Positions 6,895-15,968 of a stretch of DNA of 64,000 nucleotides are shown here, piece after piece. Made by a program: the position numbers and the translations under genes. Origin of the DNA: Marinomonas primoryensis (lineage in GTDB: Bacteria; Pseudomonadota; Gammaproteobacteria; Pseudomonadales; Marinomonadaceae); the NCBI RefSeq assembly GCF_013372285.1, contig NZ_CP054301.1, positions 2,349,001 to 2,413,000 on the forward strand, in the 5' to 3' direction. The notes below the pieces were generated by a model that made no database searches, was not told where the DNA came from, and worked only from the letters and a program-made list of their open reading frames with translations. Each line of letters opens with the position of its first letter. The first letter of the stretch is position 1.

Positions 6895-7542
6895 ATGGAT
6901 ATTTCAGACCGAATCAGACAAAAAATGACGGAGCACAATTTAAAAGCCGTCGACTTAGCGAGAATGACTGGCGCGACCAAAGGGTCGGTGAGTCAGTGGC
7001 TCAATGGCATTTCGTCGCCTGGCGGAAAGTACATTGTCTCTCTTACCAAAGCGCTTCGCTGTGATGCCAATTGGTTATTTGGGGGAATCTCTTCCGATCA
7101 GACCTATGCTCATTCTTCTCATGTAAATTCAACGCAGACGGCCACCAAACTACTGCCCGTCATTAACGATGATTTAGCGAAAAAATGGAACGGCTACCAT
7201 GATCATCCCAACTTAGAAAAAAACACTCAATGGGAACATGCCCCTTCTACAATAAGCGATAGTGCGTTTTGGATGGCGGCGGTAGGAGACAGCATGATCT
7301 CCCCTATTGGTCCTTGCATTGGCGAAGGTCATTTGATTTTAGTCGACCCTACTGCGGCCGCAGAAAATGGGCATTTGGTGGTGGCTCAATTGGATTCAAC
7401 CGATGAGCTGACATTTAAAAAGCTCGTCGTGGATGCCGGTCAAACCTACCTAAAACCACTAAACCCTAATTATCACGCTCTTGCTGTTTACGATAATTAT
7501 CGAATCATTGGTGTTGTGGTAGAGGCCAAAATTTTACTTTAA
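6895..7542 (+). CDS. CI-type repressor: XRE helix-turn-helix plus S24 peptidase domain
   Basis: The protein has 215 residues. Residues 5-60 form an XRE-type DNA-binding domain (TGATKGSVSQWLNG recognition region). Residues about 120-213 form an S24 (LexA/UmuD-like) domain with Ser133 in GDSM and Lys175 in TFKKL. In related repressors RecA-stimulated cleavage falls at Ala-Gly; here the corresponding position reads LAKKW (Ala95-Lys96), so ordinary cleavage is doubtful. It is divergent from a cro-like gene and 155 bases before csrA. Its paralogue at 41168 has the same length and the same catalytic positions. Confidence 0.85.
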   Translation: MDISDRIRQKMTEHNLKAVDLARMTGATKGSVSQWLNGISSPGGKYIVSLTKALRCDANWLFGGISSDQTYAHSSHVNSTQTATKLLPVINDDLAKKWNGYHDHPNLEKNTQWEHAPSTISDSAFWMAAVGDSMISPIGPCIGEGHLILVDPTAAAENGHLVVAQLDSTDELTFKKLVVDAGQTYLKPLNPNYHALAVYDNYRIIGVVVEAKILL

Positions 7543-7558
7543 CACCTCTCTTCACCAA

Positions 7559-7589
7559 TAAAAAAAGCCACAGTAAGTGGCTTTTTTTG
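7559..7589 (+). terminator. Rho-independent terminator after the CI-type repressor gene
   Basis: AAAAAAGCCAC-AGTAA-GTGGCTTTTTTT is a perfect stem with a T run, starting 18 bases after the repressor stop codon. It separates the repressor from csrA. Confidence 0.9.
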
Positions 7590-7629
7590 TGCCTGTGCTA
7601 TCAGATAAACTTCACCAAGTATATTTTTA

Positions 7630-7657
7630 TTGACTTTTATTGGTTTAAATATATAAA
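7630..7657 (+). promoter_or_regulatory. Sigma-70-type promoter of csrA copy 1
   Basis: TTGACT (7630-7635), a 16-base spacer and TATAAA (7652-7657) precede the csrA start by 40 bases. Since a terminator separates csrA from the repressor gene, this promoter probably drives it alone. Confidence 0.55.
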
Positions 7658-7696
7658 CTTTCGTTTTGAAATAACCAAACAGGGAAGGGAAAAAGT

Positions 7697-7894
7697 ATGC
7701 TCATTCTTACTCGACGGATAAACGAAACCATCAATATCGACAACAACATTCAAGTCAAAATCATCAGCGTAAAAGGCGGACAAGTCCGTATCGGCGTAAC
7801 AGCACCAAAAAACGTGATAGTGCATAGGGAAGAGATTTATAAACGGATCGAGGATCAAAAGCGTCAAGTGGATAATGAGTCGTATTGGCCGTAA
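7697..7894 (+). CDS. csrA: CsrA-family translational regulator, cassette copy 1
   Basis: This is a 65-residue CsrA homologue, an RNA-binding dimer that blocks or promotes translation at GGA motifs. Conserved features are the MLILTRR start, QVRIG, AP, and VHREEIY, whose Arg contacts RNA. The usual Gly after the N-terminal RR-hydrophobic pair is replaced by Asn (RRINET). A strong AGGGAAGGG precedes the ATG. Its position next to a CI-type repressor, repeated at 41946, suggests a mobile-element-associated csrA rather than the housekeeping copy, which usually lies near alaS. That distinction is inference. Confidence 0.9.
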   Translation: MLILTRRINETINIDNNIQVKIISVKGGQVRIGVTAPKNVIVHREEIYKRIEDQKRQVDNESYWP

Positions 7895-8028
7895 CGAGTG
7901 AGCGGCATAAAATCTCAATGCAAAAAAAACAGAGATCACGAAAAAAGCGCAGTAATACTCGGGAATAAAATAATTCTTTAAGGGATTTGTCGTTCTTTTT
8001 TTGGGAGAGGGATAGAGATAGAGATTAA

Positions 8029-8142
8029 GGTGGCACCTCTACCAGCCGCACCTCGGCACACAAGTCCACCGCTGTGGCTGCTTCCTTCCGGATCTGACCA
8101 GGTTCACGGTTTATCGTTGCGAGGGGACCAGCAGAGACACCA
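8029..8142 (-). ncRNA. ffs: Signal recognition particle 4.5S RNA
   Basis: Read on the minus strand, the sequence has the universally conserved SRP domain IV: GGTCAGATCCGGAAGGAAGCAGCC, here in two pieces, GGTCAG followed by TCCGGAAGGAAGCAGCC. The flanking arms GGTGTCTCTGCTGG and CTGGTAGAGGTGCCACC pair to close a long hairpin of about 110 bases, typical of bacterial 4.5S RNA. It binds Ffh for cotranslational membrane targeting. Ends are approximate. Confidence 0.95.
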
Positions 8143-8342
8143 TAAAGGAGGCTTGTTGACCTTGGGGCGCAATTATACGCAGCCAAATTGAAATATCAAC
8201 CGCCTTTCTTGCGTATTTTCAAATACTTAAAAAAATGCCTCTATTTCATTACTCCATTGCTTTTTTCCTAAGCTGTAACACTCTGTATCGACTTATTTAT
8301 TTACGGTAAGATACGCGCCATTAAGCATTGAGGAGTCGCACG

Positions 8343-9221
8343 TTGAAGCTATTTGTAAAAAACCTTACCCATGTAGATTTATCGTACTTCGATACGGAAC
8401 GTGGTTTGTTGGGTGAAAGCTGGCAGACGGACATCGTTCTGACTGGTAAGTTAAATGACGAGAGCATGATTTGCGATTTTAGTATTGTTAAGAAGCACAT
8501 CAAAAAATGGTTAGATGATCACATCGATCACATGCTGGCCATTCCTGCTAAACATGTTGGGTCGTCTTTAACCAAGCTAACCAATGATCGCGTTTCGTTT
8601 CGCTTTGATCATAGTAAAGAAAACCCAGACGACAGCCGCCGCTTTCAATGTGACGCGCCAGCTCAGGCTATTTGTGTTTTACCAATGGCGAAGATTACGC
8701 CTGATGCCGCCGCAAAGTGGGTTGAATCACAAATATTGAACTTGTTACCAGCGGAACTTGAAGCGGTCAGTGTACGTTTTTCACCAGAAAAAATTGACGG
8801 TGCAGAATACCAATATAGCCACGGTTTGAAAAAGCACGCCGGTAATTGCCAGCGTATTGCCCACGGTCATCGTTCTACGGTTGGAATATACGCCGATGGC
8901 ATTCGTAATGACGCCATGGAAAAAGACTGGGCAGATCGCTGGAAAGACATTTATTTAGGCACACAAGAAGACTTAGATAAGTACATTGAAGAAGACGGCC
9001 GTCGTTATCATTGTTTCAGCTACACCAGTCAGCAAGGGTTATTTGAACTCATGATAGACAGCAATCAAGTATACATGTTGGATTGCGATACAACGGTGGA
9101 ATCTCTCTCTGCTCATATTGCAAACGTATTGGCTCAAGAAAACCCTGGTACGCACATCGAAGCTCATGGCTTTGAAGGTATCGGCAAAGGGGCGATCTCA
9201 GATCATAAGGTGTCTCTTTAA
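8343..9221 (+). CDS. 6-pyruvoyl-tetrahydropterin synthase/QueD-family protein, double length
   Basis: The protein has 292 residues from a TTG start preceded by GAGGAG at good spacing; an earlier in-frame TTG at 8328 overlaps that ribosome-binding site and was rejected. The family uses zinc on 7,8-dihydroneopterin triphosphate-type substrates. Visible are His10 in NLTHVDLSY, the DDHIDH cluster near residue 59, and a second set NCQRIAHGHRS near residue 168, which resembles the Cys and HGH motif of QueD. It is about twice the length of standard QueD, as in many marine gammaproteobacteria. A role in queuosine precursor synthesis is likely but not proven. A queuosine mannosyltransferase lies at 36944-38044. 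Confidence 0.8.
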   Translation: MKLFVKNLTHVDLSYFDTERGLLGESWQTDIVLTGKLNDESMICDFSIVKKHIKKWLDDHIDHMLAIPAKHVGSSLTKLTNDRVSFRFDHSKENPDDSRRFQCDAPAQAICVLPMAKITPDAAAKWVESQILNLLPAELEAVSVRFSPEKIDGAEYQYSHGLKKHAGNCQRIAHGHRSTVGIYADGIRNDAMEKDWADRWKDIYLGTQEDLDKYIEEDGRRYHCFSYTSQQGLFELMIDSNQVYMLDCDTTVESLSAHIANVLAQENPGTHIEAHGFEGIGKGAISDHKVSL

Positions 9222-9296
9222 AAAGACGCCCTTTAAAAAAGTACTCTTTAAAGAAAGCACTCTTTAGAGAAAATACTTTCTACAGAAGGTAATAAC

Positions 9297-9710
9297 ATGA
9301 GTTTAAAAGAATACGAAAACCTCGCCAAAGGCGACAAGCTATCGCTGGACACGGTATTAGCGAATTTAAAAACAGACGAGCACGGTTTGATCGCCGCCAT
9401 TGCACAGCAACACGATACTGGCGAAGTATTAATGCTGGCTTACATGAATGAAAAATCGATTCGTGAAACCTTGGAAACAGGGCAAGTCTGTTACTGGTCT
9501 CGCTCTCGTCAAACATACTGGCGCAAGGGTGAAAGCTCTGGCCACCGCCAGACGTTGGTGTCTATGTCGTTTGACTGTGACGGTGATTGCATCCTACTCA
9601 AAGTAAATCAGAAAGGTCCTGCTTGTCATACGAATCGCCGTGATTGTTTCTTTTTTACGGTTGACGGCAACGACGTCGTGATCAGTTCGGCACCCTCTTC
9701 TGACAAGTAA
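9297..9710 (+). CDS. hisI: Phosphoribosyl-AMP cyclohydrolase
   Basis: HisI opens the purine ring of phosphoribosyl-AMP in the third step of histidine synthesis, in the cytoplasm. The 137-residue protein shows the family's EVLMLAYMN, CYWSRSRQTYWRKGE and SGHRQ motifs. It also has the metal-binding cysteines CDGDC (near residue 100) and CHTNRRDCF. It is the stand-alone form, with no fused HisE domain. It follows the QueD-like gene by 75 bases in the same direction, and neither hisE nor hisF lies nearby, so the histidine genes are scattered here. Confidence 0.95.
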   Translation: MSLKEYENLAKGDKLSLDTVLANLKTDEHGLIAAIAQQHDTGEVLMLAYMNEKSIRETLETGQVCYWSRSRQTYWRKGESSGHRQTLVSMSFDCDGDCILLKVNQKGPACHTNRRDCFFFTVDGNDVVISSAPSSDK

Positions 9711-10014
9711 CGCAACAAACGCACATAAATGAAGCATTTTGAAGAAATACCACTATGCTTCTTTCTTCATTTCACGTTATCTTTATAAGCATCAGTTTTT
9801 ATTGCACATTTCACGCTTCAACGAGTCATTGAAATTAATCATTAAAAACTCCGTTAACTGAACATTCTCAAAATAAATCAAAACGTTGCCAAATACAGAT
9901 TAAAAAGTACACGTTACGCAATCTAGTTAAAGGTTACCTTCCTAGAGTGAGGGAACGTAACTTGATTGGCATAAGTATTGCTGGAAAGAGATATCACCAA
10001 ACACCGTTAATTCA
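9711..10014. other. Intergenic region before the chemoreceptor
   Basis: No gene is visible. The stretch is AT-rich and holds a sigma-54-like promoter near its end (9967-9982) and a GTTACCTTCC/GGGAACGTAAC imperfect dyad at about 9933-9961, which could be an activator site for that promoter. Confidence 0.6.
9967..9982 (+). promoter_or_regulatory. Sigma-54 (-24/-12) promoter of the chemoreceptor gene
   Basis: TGGCAT-AAGTA-TTGCT matches the RpoN consensus TGGCAC-N5-TTGCT, with exactly ten bases between the GG and GC. It lies 45 bases before the ATG at 10027. RpoN-dependent expression of chemotaxis genes is known in motile marine gammaproteobacteria; here it is prediction from sequence. Confidence 0.55.
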
Positions 10015-11694
10015 TTGGATTTAAACATGCTGAATTTTTCCGTACGAACAAAAATACTCTCACTCATCGCACTTTTTTCATTGGTCATTGTTGGTATGAG
10101 CATAAGCTCTGCCCTTTCAAGTAAATCTGTTTCGTCTGAATTACAGAGCCTCTCATCACAGAGCCTCCAATTAATGAAAAACCTAGAAAAAAGTCGTCAG
10201 TTATTACTTCAACAATCCGTCGAATTTGAACGTGGTTTTTTCCAAGTGTCTATCGCAAAATCCATGGGTGGATACGGAACGGAGCAAATCGCAGAATCGG
10301 CTGAAAAATTTAAAACCTACACGGATGAGATGATCGCTAGTATAGAAAATGTTAAAAGCATTCTTGGCACTATGCCAAAGAATGACGGTTTAAACAGTCT
10401 TTTTGAACAAATTACCACCCTTGAAGAGCAACAAGCGATTTTCCTAGAAGCCAGTACAGAAACTTACAGTTGGTGGGTGAAACTAAAAACAATGCAGGCC
10501 AACAAAGCTCGACGTTTGGCAGATGCCAGCTTAATCAGCGTCAACGAACAAATGGAAGTTATTATTGCTTCTATCGATGAATACAACACCACCGTTGCTG
10601 AAAATCAAAACAACAAACTAGACCAGACTATTTATGCCAGCGGCGTATTGGCGGCTGTATTGATAGCTATCGGCATTACGGTCAGCATCATCATTGTAAA
10701 CGGTATATGCAAACCGCTCATTAAAGCCGTACGACGTGCAGAAGAGATCGCGTCAGGTGAGTTAGTTCAATCTAAAGTTGCCAGCACACGTAAAGATGAA
10801 ATTGGCATGTTAGAAACGGCAATGGACAAACTGGTTGTTCAGCTTAGCAGTATTTTACACGATGTTTCCGAGTCCAGCGCCATGCTAACGAACGCGGCCA
10901 ACGACCTAAACCGCATTACGGACGAATCTTCCGACATGGTGGATCGTCAGCAAGAAGAAACCAACCTTATTTCTCAGGCGATTCAGGAAATACAAGCAAC
11001 GGCCGTTCATGTTTCTGAATCCACAACCGATGCCAGCCAAGCCGCTCATAATGCCGAAACGGCGGCGAACGAAGGCACAGCTATCGTGACGAAAACCATT
11101 AGTAGCATTGAAGAGTTGGCCTCAGAAATTGCCAGCTCGGCAACGACGATCAATGAACTGCAATCCAACACCAAAGAGATCAGTAACATTCTGAACGTTA
11201 TTTTGGGCATCGCAGAGCAAACCAATCTACTCGCTCTAAACGCTGCCATTGAAGCTGCGCGTGCTGGTGAGCAAGGACGAGGCTTTGCCGTCGTCGCGGA
11301 CGAAGTACGCCATTTAGCTCAAAATACGCAGAATGCCACTCAGCAAATAGAGAAAATGATTACGCTTCTTCAAACTGGGGCAACATCTGCCGTAAAGGCC
11401 ATGACATCAAGTCATCAGCGTTCTACCGATGCGGTGACTCAGGTGAAGCACGAAGAAGAATCGCTGCAAAATATAAATACATCTGTGTCCAAGATTCGTG
11501 AAATGAATGACAGGATCTCAGCAACGGCAGAGGAGCAAGCGGCCGTTACCGCTGAAGTGAGCCGTAATGTTTCGAACATCACTGACATTACGTCCAAAAC
11601 GACAAAATCCATACACTCCATTAGCCAATCGGCGGAGCAATTGGCGGCGTTAGCTACGCAACTATCCGCTAAAATCAGTTATTTCAATGTCTAG
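10015..11694 (+). CDS. Methyl-accepting chemotaxis protein
   Basis: This is a transmembrane chemoreceptor of 559 residues that signals to CheA/CheW. TM1 lies at about residues 15-35, followed by a helical periplasmic ligand domain of about 170 residues. TM2 is at about 206-228, then a HAMP domain (FKPLI-type start near 232) and a long cytoplasmic coiled coil. The highly conserved hairpin [20 protein letters not shown] begins near residue 400 and is followed by [12 protein letters not shown]. The TTG at 10015 gives the longest form, but ATG 10027 is also plausible. No chemotaxis genes are adjacent. The ligand is unknown. Confidence 0.92.
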   Translation: MDLNMLNFSVRTKILSLIALFSLVIVGMSISSALSSKSVSSELQSLSSQSLQLMKNLEKSRQLLLQQSVEFERGFFQVSIAKSMGGYGTEQIAESAEKFKTYTDEMIASIENVKSILGTMPKNDGLNSLFEQITTLEEQQAIFLEASTETYSWWVKLKTMQANKARRLADASLISVNEQMEVIIASIDEYNTTVAENQNNKLDQTIYASGVLAAVLIAIGITVSIIIVNGICKPLIKAVRRAEEIASGELVQSKVASTRKDEIGMLETAMDKLVVQLSSILHDVSESSAMLTNAANDLNRITDESSDMVDRQQEETNLISQAIQEIQATAVHVSESTTDASQAAHNAETAANEGTAIVTKTISSIEELASEIASSATTINELQSNTKEISNILNVILGIAEQTNLLALNAAIEAARAGEQGRGFAVVADEVRHLAQNTQNATQQIEKMITLLQTGATSAVKAMTSSHQRSTDAVTQVKHEEESLQNINTSVSKIREMNDRISATAEEQAAVTAEVSRNVSNITDITSKTTKSIHSISQSAEQLAALATQLSAKISYFNV

Positions 11695-11726
11695 CACTAT
11701 CACAAAAATAGCGTTTTAAATTAAGA

Positions 11727-11758
11727 TAAAAAGAGAAGTAAATTACTTCTCTTTTTTC
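11727..11758 (+). terminator. Rho-independent terminator after the chemoreceptor gene
   Basis: AAAAGAGAAGTAA and its inverse TTACTTCTCTTTT form a stem followed by a T run, ending 16 bases before the amidotransferase gene. Confidence 0.8.
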
Positions 11759-11774
11759 ATTCTAGGAGAAACAC

Positions 11775-12560
11775 ATGTGTCGTTGGATGGCGTATCAAGG
11801 GGATTCCGTATACCTTGAGTCATTGCTCTTTAAACAAGAGCATTCTTTAATACACCAAAGCTTAAGCGCGAGAAAATCAGAAGTCACCGTGAATGCCGAC
11901 GGTTTTGGCTTAGGCTGGTACGATGAACGAGAAGAACCCGGCCTGTATCACGAAGTATTGCCAGCCTGGAGCGATAGTAATTTAAAAAGCCTCGCCAAAC
12001 ACATTAAAAGCGGCTTATTCTTTGCCCATGTTCGCTCTTCAACCGGTACAGAAACCAACCGCTCTAATTGCCATCCATTCAGTTACAAAAATTGGTTGTT
12101 CATGCACAACGGTCAAATTGGCGGCTATGAATCTTTACGCTGGCAGTTGGATCGTCTGATTCCCGAATACCTATATAGCCATCGACACGGCGCGACAGAC
12201 TCAGAAGTTATTTTTTTGTTGATGATTGCCAATGGTTTAGAAGCCAATCCAGAACATGCGATCAGCGTTACTTTGACGCAAATCATCGACATGATGAAGC
12301 TCAAAAAAATTGTAGACCCGCTGCGTTTTACTGCCGTATTTTCAGACGGTGAAGATATTATTGCGGTGCGTTTTTCCAGCGACGAACAAGCGCCAAGCCT
12401 GTACTGCAAAGAATTCGATCATCACATTGTGATTGGTTCTGAACCATTAGATCTATCGAGCGATAGCTGGACACTGGTTCCTGCGGGTCACATTGCAAGA
12501 ATCAATAAAAATAAATATCACATTAAACCATTACCAGAATTATTAAAAATGACCGCTTAG
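11775..12560 (+). CDS. Class II glutamine amidotransferase family protein (YafJ-like)
   Basis: The 261-residue protein starts MCRW, so Cys2 becomes the N-terminal nucleophile after Met removal, the hallmark of class II (Ntn) glutamine amidotransferases. Other family marks are GFGLGWYD near residue 47, FAHVRSSTGT near 85, NCHPFSY and FMHNGQIGG near 111-119. It contains only the glutaminase-type domain, like YafJ, so the ammonia acceptor is not evident. AGGAGAAA precedes the ATG. A hairpin spanning the stop codon ends the transcript. Confidence 0.88.
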   Translation: MCRWMAYQGDSVYLESLLFKQEHSLIHQSLSARKSEVTVNADGFGLGWYDEREEPGLYHEVLPAWSDSNLKSLAKHIKSGLFFAHVRSSTGTETNRSNCHPFSYKNWLFMHNGQIGGYESLRWQLDRLIPEYLYSHRHGATDSEVIFLLMIANGLEANPEHAISVTLTQIIDMMKLKKIVDPLRFTAVFSDGEDIIAVRFSSDEQAPSLYCKEFDHHIVIGSEPLDLSSDSWTLVPAGHIARINKNKYHIKPLPELLKMTA

Positions 12561-12573
12561 CGGTCATTTTTTT
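12545..12573 (+). terminator. Terminator containing the amidotransferase stop codon
   Basis: AAATGACCGC-TTA-GCGGTCATTT is a perfect 10-bp stem followed by T residues. The TAG stop codon (12558-12560) is located in the loop and stem, so termination begins inside the coding sequence. Confidence 0.85.
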
Positions 12574-12638
12574 ACCCTTTTTTTGGCAACGGCTTAGTCC
12601 GTACCGTTTAGCCTTTACCGCTAACGAGAATGCGAGAA

Positions 12639-13598
12639 TTAAAGCGCTTCGTCTTTTTCTCTGTAAGCGTACGTTGCATCAAAACGCGATTGAATCCAAT
12701 CACCGCTTAATATGGCGTCGTATTTCGCTGGTTTTTGTTCAGTTGCGCAGCTTGGAACGCAAGTGACGCTGGTCTCGTAGTCAGGCTCGACAAAGAACGG
12801 AAACGAGTAACGATGCACATCGGGCAAAGACGCTCGCACTCGGTGCGCTGTCGACACGTATTCATCGTTGGTCCAACGCTGCATCAAGTCACCAATATTC
12901 ACCACTAGCGCATTATCAATCGGCGTCGCATCGACCCACTCACCTTGGCGATTTTTCACCTGCAAACCACCAATCTGATCTTGCAATAGTAAGGTCACAC
13001 AACCGTAATCTGTATGAGCGCCCGCGCCATTATCATGGTCGTTCACTGGACGTGGCGGATAATGAATCATCCGCAATACCGTTACGTGATCAGTAAAACA
13101 ACGAGTAAAGAAATCATCGTCTAAAGACAGCGCTTGCGCCATCGCTGTTAGCAATTTTTGCGCAACGGTGAACGCTTCTACATAGTAATCTTGTAAAACT
13201 TCTACTGTCTTAGGGTTCGTTGGATTTTGATTTGGCCCATACATGGTCGGGTATTTTGCCACCAAGGGATGGTTGGCAGGAAAATCCAACGCCATATCAA
13301 AGGTCTCTTTCCAATCCGCATGGCTCACTTCGTCCAGCTGTTCTTCACCAATATTACCGTAGCCACGATGGTTAATGCTGTTCTTGATATCGATGGTATT
13401 TTTATCTTCTTGCGGCAGATTAAAGAAGCGCTTGGCTTCGCGCATCAACGCCGCCATCAATTCTTTTGGTATGCCCGTATTGGTTAGGTAAAAGAAACCT
13501 ATTTCTCGGCACGCGGTGTCTAAGCTGCGTATTTCATCTTGGCGAATCAAATCACTCTCATGGGTTAATTTAGCTAGATCAATCAAAGGAATGGACAT
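12639..13598 (-). CDS. 2-oxoglutarate/Fe(II) oxygenase, isopenicillin N synthase-like
   Basis: The 319-residue protein has the DIOX_N-type N-terminus (IPLIDLA, then REIGFFYLTNTG near residue 32-43) and a C-terminal double-stranded beta-helix. The iron ligands appear as HTDYG near residue 196 (HxD) and a distal His in STAHRVRA near 253. RYSFPFF near 266 supplies the Arg that usually binds 2-oxoglutarate. Such bacterial proteins are often annotated as flavonol synthase-like or IPNS-like; the substrate is unknown. It ends a minus-strand pair with the helicase gene 20 bases upstream, so the two may be cotranscribed. Confidence 0.88.
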   Translation of the reverse strand: MSIPLIDLAKLTHESDLIRQDEIRSLDTACREIGFFYLTNTGIPKELMAALMREAKRFFNLPQEDKNTIDIKNSINHRGYGNIGEEQLDEVSHADWKETFDMALDFPANHPLVAKYPTMYGPNQNPTNPKTVEVLQDYYVEAFTVAQKLLTAMAQALSLDDDFFTRCFTDHVTVLRMIHYPPRPVNDHDNGAGAHTDYGCVTLLLQDQIGGLQVKNRQGEWVDATPIDNALVVNIGDLMQRWTNDEYVSTAHRVRASLPDVHRYSFPFFVEPDYETSVTCVPSCATEQKPAKYDAILSGDWIQSRFDATYAYREKDEAL

Positions 13599-13618
13599 CT
13601 TGTTTCTCTTATTTAAAA

Positions 13619-15925
13619 TTACGTTCGTGAAGACAGTTTAATTAATTGAGTGTGCTTTGGATTAAAACGTTTTAGGCCAATCTCGCCAAAGTCTACGAAG
13701 ATCATCTGTTTCTCGCCTTGCTCTTGTCGTACCACAACGCCTTGTCCAAACTGGTCATGACGTACTTTGTCACCCGGTTTTAAATGACTTTTACCTTCTA
13801 CCCGATGGCGAAAAGTCAGCAATGGCGACGGTGTCACGGCATTCAAATAACGCTGAAAAACCGAACCTTTTTCTGTATCAATGGGATCGTCATTGGCCTC
13901 AACATACCACGCTTCACAGATGCGACTGACCGCATAAGGTTGAGCTTCAAACACAAATCTCGACAAGGACAAGCTCTTTAGCGCAGCGCGCGGAATATCC
14001 CCTTGTTTCATCCGTTTATGCTCATCTGGCGTTGGTGTTTCTAGTAACACTAATTTTTGTTTCGCCCGCGTAATGGCCACATAAAACAAACGTCGCTCTG
14101 AAGCTAAATCCATCGCGGCTTGCTTATCTATCGCGCTGAGGTCTTCCTCGTAATAAGGGAAACGTCCCTCTTGTAAACCCGACAACAATACTTGATCGAA
14201 CTCCAACCCTTTGGATTTATGAATCGTCATCAAATGCACGCCGTGGCTGTCATCGGTATGTCGTTCGTTCAAAGCGGCCAGTTGCTCTAAAATAGATTTA
14301 GCGTCACCACCCACACCGCGAACATAGGCCATAAACGCATCGCAGGTGGCGATTTTTTCTTGAGTTTGAATATCCTTACTGCTGGTACTTTCAAAGTAAC
14401 GATAAATGCCCAGCTTCTCCAAAGTGTGAGCCAAACCTTGTGCGGGATCAGTACGATAAATGGTTAAACTGCGTAACCAATCGGCTCGTTCATACAGTTT
14501 TTTGGCGCGCCAACCCTCGGTTGCATCTGCGACTGATTCGATAATTTGTGGTAATAAATGCGGCGATTGCTTGGCTTGCTGAATCAAGGTTTTACGTTGC
14601 GCAAACGAGCCACCAAGGCTCGGTACGGTCAGCAAATATTCAACTTCATCAGGACGAAAAAACGCGCTTGTGTTTTCTAAGCCACCAGCAATCACCGCCA
14701 AATACGCCATCAACATACGAATTTGGCGGTTTTCCAACAATGGCGAATCACCGTGCAACTGATACGGTACGCCTTTGTGCATCAAGGCCAATTGCACCGG
14801 CACCATGTCGCTGTATAAGCGCACTAATACTGCCGTGTCACTCAAGGCTTTACCTTCATCAACCCACGCTTTTAATTCACCCAGCAACGCCTTACCGGTT
14901 TTTGGCGCGCGAGCAAAGGACACTCGGGTGCGTTCCCCCGCGCCAATCACTAAAGCATCCGGATCGTTTTCACTGATTACGCTCGACGCCATTAACCCTA
15001 CTGCATGACCAAAACGAAAGCTGGTGCTCAGCGGATACGTTGCCACCCTGGCAAAGTCTTCATCAAATTGTGTCGCCATGATATCTGGACTTGCGCCACG
15101 CCATTCATAAATACATTGCTGCACATCGCCAACAATCATCCATTGGCAAGGTGACGGATAAAGTTGTTTAAGCAACTCGTATTGGCAAGGGTTAATGTCT
15201 TGAAATTCGTCAATAAGTAGATAACGGAAGTCCGGTACCAAACCGCGTATTCGAACTCGCTCTGGCTCGGCAAGTTCGCTAATTAACTCATAAGGATCAC
15301 TGAGTAAATCCGCAAAGAAACGAATATTATTGCGTTTTCGGAGCCGTTCTAATTCATCGTATAACGCGGGGAAGAACTGACGCTCTTTCGACCAACCTAA
15401 GGCTTCAAACACGATGGAAGCCGATAGATCTGACGCTTTCACCTGATCGATAAAAAGCAGCACGTCTTCGAGCCAGTCTTTCTCATCTAGCATGGCGATT
15501 TTTTCGCCGTTTCGAACCAAACGCTGCAAGGCTTCACGCAACATTTTTATCAAACTGAAATCATCGGTGACCAGTTTTGCAGACGGCAGCCAACCTTGCT
15601 GTTCTAACCGTCGGCAGAACTTCATACCAAACGCATGAAAGGTCATCACACTCGGTGAACGGAAATGCCCGACCGACATCAGTCGCTTACTCAAACGATC
15701 TGCAAACTCTTCCTGAGCGCTTTTATTAAACATAAACACGCCGATATGAGACGGATCAACGCCTTGCGCCAATAAATGCTCGATACGCGAAATGAGTGTA
15801 GTGGTTTTCCCCGCACCCGCCACGGCGATCACTTTCGCGGGTGTCATAAGGTCATGATGGACAACAAGCTTTTGCTCATCGGTTAATGAGGTATGAGCCT
15901 CTATTTTAGGTTGTGCTTGTATCAA
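13619..15925 (-). CDS. UvrD/Rep-family superfamily 1 DNA helicase
   Basis: This 768-residue 3'-5' helicase of the UvrD/PcrA type has motif I VAGAGKTTT at residues 35-43, motif II DEFQD near 240, motif III GDVQQCIYEWRG, motif V TIHKSKGLEFDQV and motif VI FYVAITRAK. The C-terminus (about residues 715-760, KPGDKVRHDQFGQGVVV) is the Tudor-like domain of PcrA/UvrD that contacts RNA polymerase. It is distinct in detail from classical UvrD, so it is probably an additional paralogue. It should act in repair or in conflict resolution between replication and transcription. Confidence 0.9.
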   Translation of the reverse strand: MIQAQPKIEAHTSLTDEQKLVVHHDLMTPAKVIAVAGAGKTTTLISRIEHLLAQGVDPSHIGVFMFNKSAQEEFADRLSKRLMSVGHFRSPSVMTFHAFGMKFCRRLEQQGWLPSAKLVTDDFSLIKMLREALQRLVRNGEKIAMLDEKDWLEDVLLFIDQVKASDLSASIVFEALGWSKERQFFPALYDELERLRKRNNIRFFADLLSDPYELISELAEPERVRIRGLVPDFRYLLIDEFQDINPCQYELLKQLYPSPCQWMIVGDVQQCIYEWRGASPDIMATQFDEDFARVATYPLSTSFRFGHAVGLMASSVISENDPDALVIGAGERTRVSFARAPKTGKALLGELKAWVDEGKALSDTAVLVRLYSDMVPVQLALMHKGVPYQLHGDSPLLENRQIRMLMAYLAVIAGGLENTSAFFRPDEVEYLLTVPSLGGSFAQRKTLIQQAKQSPHLLPQIIESVADATEGWRAKKLYERADWLRSLTIYRTDPAQGLAHTLEKLGIYRYFESTSSKDIQTQEKIATCDAFMAYVRGVGGDAKSILEQLAALNERHTDDSHGVHLMTIHKSKGLEFDQVLLSGLQEGRFPYYEEDLSAIDKQAAMDLASERRLFYVAITRAKQKLVLLETPTPDEHKRMKQGDIPRAALKSLSLSRFVFEAQPYAVSRICEAWYVEANDDPIDTEKGSVFQRYLNAVTPSPLLTFRHRVEGKSHLKPGDKVRHDQFGQGVVVRQEQGEKQMIFVDFGEIGLKRFNPKHTQLIKLSSRT

Positions 15926-15968
15926 AATAATCTTGCCTAGTGTTAAAACTTACTAATCTTCGAACGTG

